From the NCBI RefSeq assembly GCF_905475465.1, contig NC_062246.1, forward strand, positions 1,018,001 through 1,082,000: a stretch of 64,000 nucleotides of DNA. Reading direction: 5' to 3'. This DNA is from Pieris napi. Taxonomy: Eukaryota > Arthropoda > Insecta > Lepidoptera > Pieridae. Below, in pieces: positions 57,149 to 64,000 of this stretch (positions are counted from its first letter, which is position 1; each line of letters starts with the position of its first letter). Under the pieces are notes generated by a model. The model had not been told where the DNA came from, did not search any database, and worked only from the letters and a program-made list of their open reading frames with translations. A program made the translations under genes and the position numbers.

Positions 57149-60100
57149 TGTCACTGCTTATTAACCGGTCTCCCATCTGCAATTATTTATTTTTATAAAG
57201 AGATCATCAAATTTGAAATATATCAGGATTGTACTAGCGTGTCTAAAAGGCAGTAAGTATGTAAAATAAGAGTACATGGATGATAGCCAATCCAACTAAC
57301 GTGGCTTCTCTTTTAATACTTAGGCAATCTACCCCGACATAAATATAGCTATAATTAATTAATTAAATATACTACAAAAAAAAAAAACTTACAACATTTT
57401 AGACATTAGTCTGTTAAGAACAAATTTACTTGTTTGGTGTGTTTAGTACGTACAGTTAAAGCACTGGAATTTCTTAGGATTCAACACAATAAGACTAACT
57501 AGATATACAATGAATGCCTATCTATAAAGCTGCCTCAGTAAAGGTTTACTTTTTTTGGGATTCTTGCTATAAAGTTGCAAAACTATACATAAATTTTTTT
57601 AATAGAATTGCTACAAAATGAATAGGCAGGTTAATTAAAAATATCACTGACACATCTAATTAAGAAAAGATTATAAAAAAATACTTATGTACTGCAAATA
57701 TTGATAAACTGAACATTTGATTATATGCAAACTAAATACGTAATTAATTTGGTAGTAATTGTGCTCTCTACAGTATAATTGTTGTGGCCTCAAACAAAGG
57801 ATATCTCTACTTGATAACATGTAATTATAAATATTTATACTAGCATTCTCAGAGATATCAGTAAAATATAGGTATAACCTTATATCAAATTTTAGCTGTA
57901 ATGTGTTATAATACAATTTTATTATTAAATTGCAAATATTGCAGGCCCTGGTTGACAGGCAAATTTTGTATAGTAAAACCAAATAGATACACGCACTTAC
58001 TGTACAGAAAGAATAGCATCACAAAATATAAATACTGTGATATTTTAATATGATATGGTGATATGTAATAATTTATTGTGTCAAATATTACATTACATTA
58101 CAACCCAAAATTTTATCAATTGCACCAATTATATGTGAGAAATTTTTGTATAATTTATTGATATATACAAATAGTTAAACATGATACTAATTAAGCACCT
58201 AAAATATGAAGCTTTATCTACTGTACTGATTTGATGATAGCTGTTTTAATATTTTTATCTTATATTTATATACAGCCTTGGCAATCAAGTAATATGAAAA
58301 CTAAAGTTTATGTGTTTACTTCTTAACTTGTCAGGCATATTGGCAGAGGCAACCATTTATTAAGTAAAAACTAAATTAGCCAGTTTGATCTTTACATACA
58401 TGAACAACCTGCTTTTGACATGTGAAGCTATACTTAGGTATAAAAATAAACATAGGTTATTAGATTAATAAGGCTTCAATCAAAAGGTTTGATCATTCAT
58501 AAAATTGCAAGGAACATCAAAACATTTTTCAAAATTTTTAGCTTTAAGTATTATTTAAATCACACAAACTTTAAAGTATTATATCCTATCCTATGGATAA
58601 ACATACTTAATTATATCTAACATTAAAACTTGAATCTAATGCTACAAGTGAATAAGATTTAAAATACTTGCACTTTAGTGTGCAAAGGGTGTTAAAGAAG
58701 CATGGAAGAGAGAATTATGTTTATCGTTTAATATGGAACTATTTCAAGTGCGATCACCATAGGGGCAACTGGTTTTATGTCAAGTTGGCATATGTGAACA
58801 TCTACAGCATAAGATTCTAGTAGTTTTAAATTGCATCTTATTTAGGTGGATTCAATGATGTTGAAAGTTGGAACTACTTACGTTGTAACTTCAATGAAAT
58901 AATAGAATGAAGAAATTCGTTTACCGTTACCAATAACTTTCTAAAGTTATTTAAAATAATGTAGCAAACTTCATACGATTAAAATAAATGTTTAAAACGA
59001 TTATTTTACGATAAAATATCTACACAAAGAAATCAATCTACAAGCAAAATAAAAATAGCCAGAATTTAAGTGTTGCAAGTTGTATTGTTATTTATTTTAA
59101 CTTTATATTTTCTTTTTACCGATTTATAAATCTCGAAAACCCTTTAAGACCGTCGAATATGAATTGTATTCTGTGTGGTTTATCTAATATATTTAAGTAA
59201 ACATGGTCTGAGCTACTCATGATTTGACATGAGAGTCCTTTAAATTATCAACCATTAAGTGCCTTATTTTACGGTGATAAGCGTGTTATGGCAACCTACA
59301 GTTACCTACAAAAGTCAATTTTTATTTTCAACTACCACGACAACTGTCAAATTTAATTTATGTAATGACAGGGTTAAAAAAAAATGGACGTAAGACCTGG
59401 CTGTATGGACAAAAGTCCTTTGCCTTTCCCTGTTCCCATTTGGGATAAATTAATATCATCATCATTATGTAATGACAATCTATGGAAATTCTCACGCGTA
59501 GCGTTAATTTTATTCCTCAGACAAAAATATAAATATCAATTAATCCCTAAATTAGCTCATTTAAAAAATCACTCTTATTGACTGATATAGGTTCATTATA
59601 TATTTTTTTAATGTTATTATCAAAGACCGAGTGATTTTTATTATGTTTTTTACTTAATGGAAACAATCTTTAAAAAAAATTCACTAGGTCACCTAATTCC
59701 AACTTATTCGGTACAGATTTTATCATCCCAGTCAGTATCTTGTTATTTTATAAGATATATAGTTTTTATAATACTCTTTAAATAAAAAAAAACATATAAA
59801 GCTCACTTACAATTTGTCAGCGCTCAGAAAACATCGTTTACAACATTGCTGATAGAAAATTAGAAGTAGGTAGGTATATTTTACACAACACAAAAAGCAA
59901 TTCATCAACAGTGCTTAAAAAAAACTATTACATTGCAATTTAATTTGCTTGTGAAATGTGCAATTTTATCCGTGTGTATAATTGTATAATTAAAACCTGC
60001 TGCTGATCTTATAGAGCAAACACATCACTTAATAACAGTATTTTGATCGTTAAAACACTATATTATCATCATTATATCACTTGTGCGTACACGTAGTTCA

Positions 60101-61614
60101 CTCATCATATTTTGGACCTTTTATTTACACATATGACTACAGTCGTTTCAAAAGTGTATGTTATAATATAAAATCTATGGCACTTTTTACTCTAAATCTA
60201 AATTTAGATCTTGGCTTAGCACCCGGCCGAAATTTTGGAGCTTTACACATACGTATTATGACATAAAATCTAGGGGTTTTAAGGTCAGGAAAGAGATATC
60301 GTAAGCCAAGTTTAACAAGTTAAAGCGAGATAGTAAAACTATGAATGTACTAATGAAACAGAACTTACTTAAGCGACAAGTCCGAAGACAAATAAAAAAC
60401 CTACAACTATTTCAGAAAATTTACTTAAAAGATATAATTACAGTTATGGAAATCAAAAATTAACTGATAAAATCCTAATGTATTTTTTATTTAAGTTTTA
60501 TATTGGGATTTTTTAATATTAAAAATAAGTAATGTAATCGAAACAATCATTATAAAGAGTTTTACGCTATCAATTTAAAGATCTAGTAAACTTAATGCAT
60601 TAATAAGTAAATGTATAAATCTTTCGATGTTTTACCCCTGTGTGCCATACACATTATTGATCGACAAATTTCGTTTTCACGCAGTGCGCACAAGGGAGTG
60701 TTAACACATGCGCAATTTTGCCCTTCAATTTAATTTTAAATGAATATAACTTGAAAGCAAGGCAAACATTAACAATAAATCTAATTTGATTGAATATATC
60801 TAAATTATAAGTTGATTTTCACAAACTACATTAGAGTTTTGTCATTATTGTTAAGGTTTAAGAATTGATTTTGAAGTGAAACGCATGAGGGTAAATTTTT
60901 TACAGAACGTCACGAAGGTGTGCAGCGTTTTGTCGGAGAGAGCGATTGAGACCGATACATATCAATATCATTATTATTTTATTAAGTAACTAAATTGCCA
61001 TTTTTTTTGTTGGTTTTGTATTTTTATAAGGGCACAGAACCAAGACCTTTTTTGTTAAGACCCAGTTGGCTATTTTGGAAAATGTGGGATTAAGCTAGCA
61101 ATTGTGATAATAATTACCAAATAATATGTTATATTATTTGGTAATTGTTACCATATTAATGGTCGTATTTCTATATACATAACAACAACTAATTTTAGTT
61201 CTGGTTTTTAACTAGCCTAAGTGTCATTCATTAATATAGAAAGACAAAATTAAATTATGGGATTTGGGCAGCTTAATTACTTAATATTTAGTTTACAAAG
61301 AACATAGTTGACATGTATACTTTTCGCTAGGTACAGTTCGCTAGTTTGCTAAAGAAAATGCCTAAATGCCTTATGTATTTACATTAAAGTCTCTACTCTT
61401 TCAATTAATTCTATGGTATCTAGAGAATTAAGTAAATCAGTGTGACTGACGAATTTAATTTAATGACTATAAAATAAAAGTTAATGTAATGAAAATTCCT
61501 TTAGCGTTAATAGGATTGTCGTCTGAAATCACCTTTTACTTGAAGACGATAAATGTCAGCCATCGATTTTACTTTCGAGTGTCACTGTCACAGTTGACAG
61601 TTTACAGTTGACAC
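57149..61614. other. 5' region of the SV2-like gene and intergenic DNA before ORC4
   Basis: A splice acceptor just upstream of the SV2-like start codon shows that at least one non-coding exon lies here on the minus strand. Possible donors (AAATT|GTAAGT near 59810, AAC|GTAAGT near 58880) are too weak to choose between. A 65-codon plus-strand ORF at 59384-59581 has no domain I recognise and is left uncalled. No repeats of the families above are seen, unlike in the rest of the window. Confidence 0.4.
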
Positions 61615-61761
61615 ATGATTATGTTACGATGGCGCGAGCCGCGAAAACTATCGCAGTTGCAGCTTTCTTTAGAGCTCATTAATTTTAAGTTTTTATTTAT
61701 AACATCGTCTATTTTAGTATTTTTTTACGAATTGATTAAAATAACGTTATTAACCTTTAAT

Positions 61762-64000
61762 ATGTTTGAAATAGAGGACCAAATAAAGCTGGTACGAAAA
61801 TATCTGAAATTGAAAATCATAGAAGATGATGTAAAATTCAGAGGACATGCAAATGAAAGACAACATGTTTACGATTTATTTATGAAGTCAATAGAGCAAG
61901 GGGAGTCCCACTCAGCCCTCATTTTAGGTCCAAGGGGTTGTGGAAAGACCACAGTAAGTTCAAAGCTTAAATAATAGTTTGATTACTTTGGTATAATAGT
62001 CTAATTCTGAATACCACTAAATGCTAAACTTTAATACAAAATATGGTGTTCTTAGATTGGTATGTTAGCTAATTACAAAATAACTCATTAATAATATTAC
62101 TTTTCAGCTAATAAATTCAGTATTACATCAAGTATCAAATGAAGTTGATATGAATAATGATGTTATCATCATAAAACTGAATGGACTTTTACACCATGAT
62201 GAAAAGATTGCTTTAAAGTCTATTACTGCTCAGGTAATTGAAAGTATAATATAATTGAAATGATCAAAATATATAATAAATCATGAAAATAAGAATTATC
62301 TTTTGACATTTTAAAAACGAGACTACCTATTTGGTAAAACTAATCTAATTATTTAGGTTATTGAGAAATTCGAAGTTCTGGAACTTGCAGGACTAAGAAT
62401 CTAAGCTTTTATTGTTATTTGTTTTCCTCATAATTTATCTTGAAAACCGAAGAATAAACAAAGATTTACTGTATGGTATTTTGAAAAATATGTATTTTCT
62501 GATGTAGTCATACAAAGACTTTCTACCAACATTTTATTTTCAGATGCAATTAGAAAATGTTGTGGGTGATAGGGTATTTGGTACCTTTGCTGAAAATCTA
62601 AGCTTTCTACTAAGTTGTCTCATGAGTGGAGTTGATAGAAAGTGCAGGACCATGATATTTGTTTTAGAGGAGTTTGATTTGTTCTGCCATAGTGGAAGAA
62701 CACAGACATTATTGTATAATTTATTTGATATAACACATAATAAGCAGGCACCTATGTGTGTGCTAGGTAAGGTTTGTCTTGCTTTATTAGAGCTTAAAAC
62801 TGATGTAATTTTTTTTCTTCTGAATCTACTGTGTAACAAATACGCAGTTCAGTTCAGTTTTTAAATATAATAAAGGTGCAAACACATCAATATATAACTA
62901 AGCTGATGCAAACATCTGTATTAACCAATAACACCTGTTGTTTTATAAAATCAGTGGTGCAGTTTTCATGTTCCCAAATCTCTATATATATATAAAATTC
63001 TCGTGTCACAATGTTCGTTCCCATACTGCTCCACAACGCCTCAAAATGTCATAAGAATACATTTTTTATGCATATTCAGTAAGTCTGAATCGGCTACTTT
63101 TTACCTTTCAAACTCCTAAGTTATAAGAGGTGTCCCTTACCCTAAAACAATTATTTTTATTTTTTAGAATTTTTTTTGTTTTTATTTTTTTATGATACAG
63201 CATACAAAAATACATACAACCCTTAATTTTCATCTACCCTCTACGATCAACCTAGGGGTTGAGTCAGCTAGTACCATATATATATTTCAAACTTAAACTT
63301 TCAACTTATTTAATTTAATGTTTAAAATCAAAAAGGTTGGTGGAAGTTTCATCATCATCTTTTTTATGTCCTGGAATTGAGAATTGGTAGTAAATGTAAT
63401 TTAATTATTTTTTATAGTTGTTTGTGAGTGTACTTTTTATTCGCTACATGAATAAATATTTTCTTTTTTTTAAACAACATCAAGCTGAATATTTGACTGA
63501 ATATTTTCAGGTCTGACCAACCGATTAGATGTGATGGAATTGTTAGAAAAACGGGTGAAATCAAGATTTTCCCATCGCCACATCTTTATATTTCCCTGTG
63601 AATCAGTGTTGCCGTTGGAAAACTTAAAGAATGTTTTTGTTCAGTGTTTATGCTTGCCAGTTTTCAAGGAAAAGGTCAAACCAAAAAGAAGTAGAAAGAG
63701 CAGAGGTGATTTTTTACATGTCCCTAAGAATATAATGAATTAATTTTATGTTCTGTTTTCTGTTCTTTATTTTACTTCATTCAGAAAATATTAGTAAAAT
63801 TATAATATTATTTCAGCATCAAGCGATTCCGAATCCGATACGGAATCAAAATATTCCATTTCAAATCAAGTATTCCAGGAATGCCATATTGATTCCAGGC
63901 AATTCCAGGATTTAGATCCGGTTTTTATTAAAAGTTGGAATGCACACATCCATAGCTTGTTGGATGAAGAAAAAGTGATGGATTATTTTGAAAAGTTTAG
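61762..64000 (+). CDS. ORC4: Origin recognition complex subunit 4, 5' part (runs off the window)
   Basis: Exons 61762-61953, 62108-62233, 62544-62766, 63511-63705 and 63817 to beyond 64000, phases consistent. I chose the ATG at 61762 (MFEIEDQIKLVRKYLKLK). An in-frame ATG at 61615 would add 49 hydrophobic residues not expected in ORC4. The AAA+ ATPase part is clear: Walker A GPRGCGKTT (residues 55-63) and Walker B IFVLEEFDLF in exon 3. After that come LTNRLDVMELLEKRVKSRFS (sensor 1 and the ORC4 signature) and a Ser/Asp insert in exon 5. ORC4 is one of six subunits that bind replication origins and load MCM helicases in the nucleus. The C-terminal winged-helix region lies outside the window. 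The exon 3 reading frame continues past the donor and gives a false ending. Confidence 0.95.
62978..63273 (+). mobile_element. Helitron-like non-autonomous element, ORC4 intron 3
   Basis: Starts TCTATATATATATAAAATTC, has 'tcgtgtcacaatgttcgttc' and ends 'ttgagtcagctag' before T. Same family as 49553-49854. Confidence 0.6.

Noticed and set aside
61615..61761. Upstream ATG for ORC4
   Set aside because: It would add a hydrophobic 49-residue leader unknown in ORC4. The ATG at 61762 starts the conserved N-terminus.
1..64000. CRISPR arrays, operons, rRNA genes
   Set aside because: None is present. The gene structure is eukaryotic throughout.

Overview
The window is AT-rich, intron-rich animal DNA from a moth or butterfly. 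The best single clue is the gene at 27560-28560. It encodes an ecdysis-triggering hormone precursor whose first peptide, SFIKPNNVPRV-amide, has the lepidopteran PETH sequence. The repeats fit too: tRNA-derived SINEs, very short palindromic DNA transposons (MITEs) and Helitron-like pieces. All gene models below were spliced by eye from GT/AG sites, and exon phases were checked to sum to a whole number of codons.

Layout. (1) 4.1-18.2 kb, minus strand: 'gene A', 13 coding exons, 1032 aa, with a G-patch and several R3H-like units. (2) 19.0-26.75 kb, plus: 'gene B', 7 exons, 461 aa, XTBD + dsRBD-like + G-patch + R3H, an NKRF-type protein. A and B are head to head about 0.8 kb apart. (3) 27.5-28.6 kb, plus: ETH precursor, 3 exons. 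(4) 30.3-31.9 kb, plus: NDUFA8 of respiratory complex I, 4 exons. (5) 33.1-33.4 kb: a doubtful 43-aa spliced ORF. (6) 35.8-41.4 kb, plus: 'gene C', 7 exons, 520 aa, a third G-patch/R3H protein. (7) 45.8-57.1 kb, minus: SV2-like major-facilitator transporter with a lumenal pentapeptide-repeat domain, 13 coding exons, 644 aa. (8) 61.8 kb to the end, plus: 5' part of ORC4, running off the window.

The most interesting signal is that genes A, B and C each carry the G-patch in an 88-nt exon with the same entry and exit phase (2 in, 0 out), and each resumes with a GLG motif in the next exon. They look like an old local gene family. Only B keeps the XTBD, the module that in other proteins docks the nuclease XRN2. 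A and C appear to be diverged paralogs that keep a G-patch (the type of module that activates DEAH helicases such as DHX15) and have extra R3H-like units, of which one per protein keeps the canonical RxxxH.

The rest is repeats. Most larger introns of gene A hold a MITE, many with 3-bp TTA/TAA target-site duplications as in PIF/Harbinger elements. Intron 4 of gene B holds a 2.4-kb fold-back element with a second, Harbinger-like element nested inside it. Degraded non-LTR retrotransposon pieces lie at 29.3-30.0, 32.2-32.45 and 52.6-52.8 kb.
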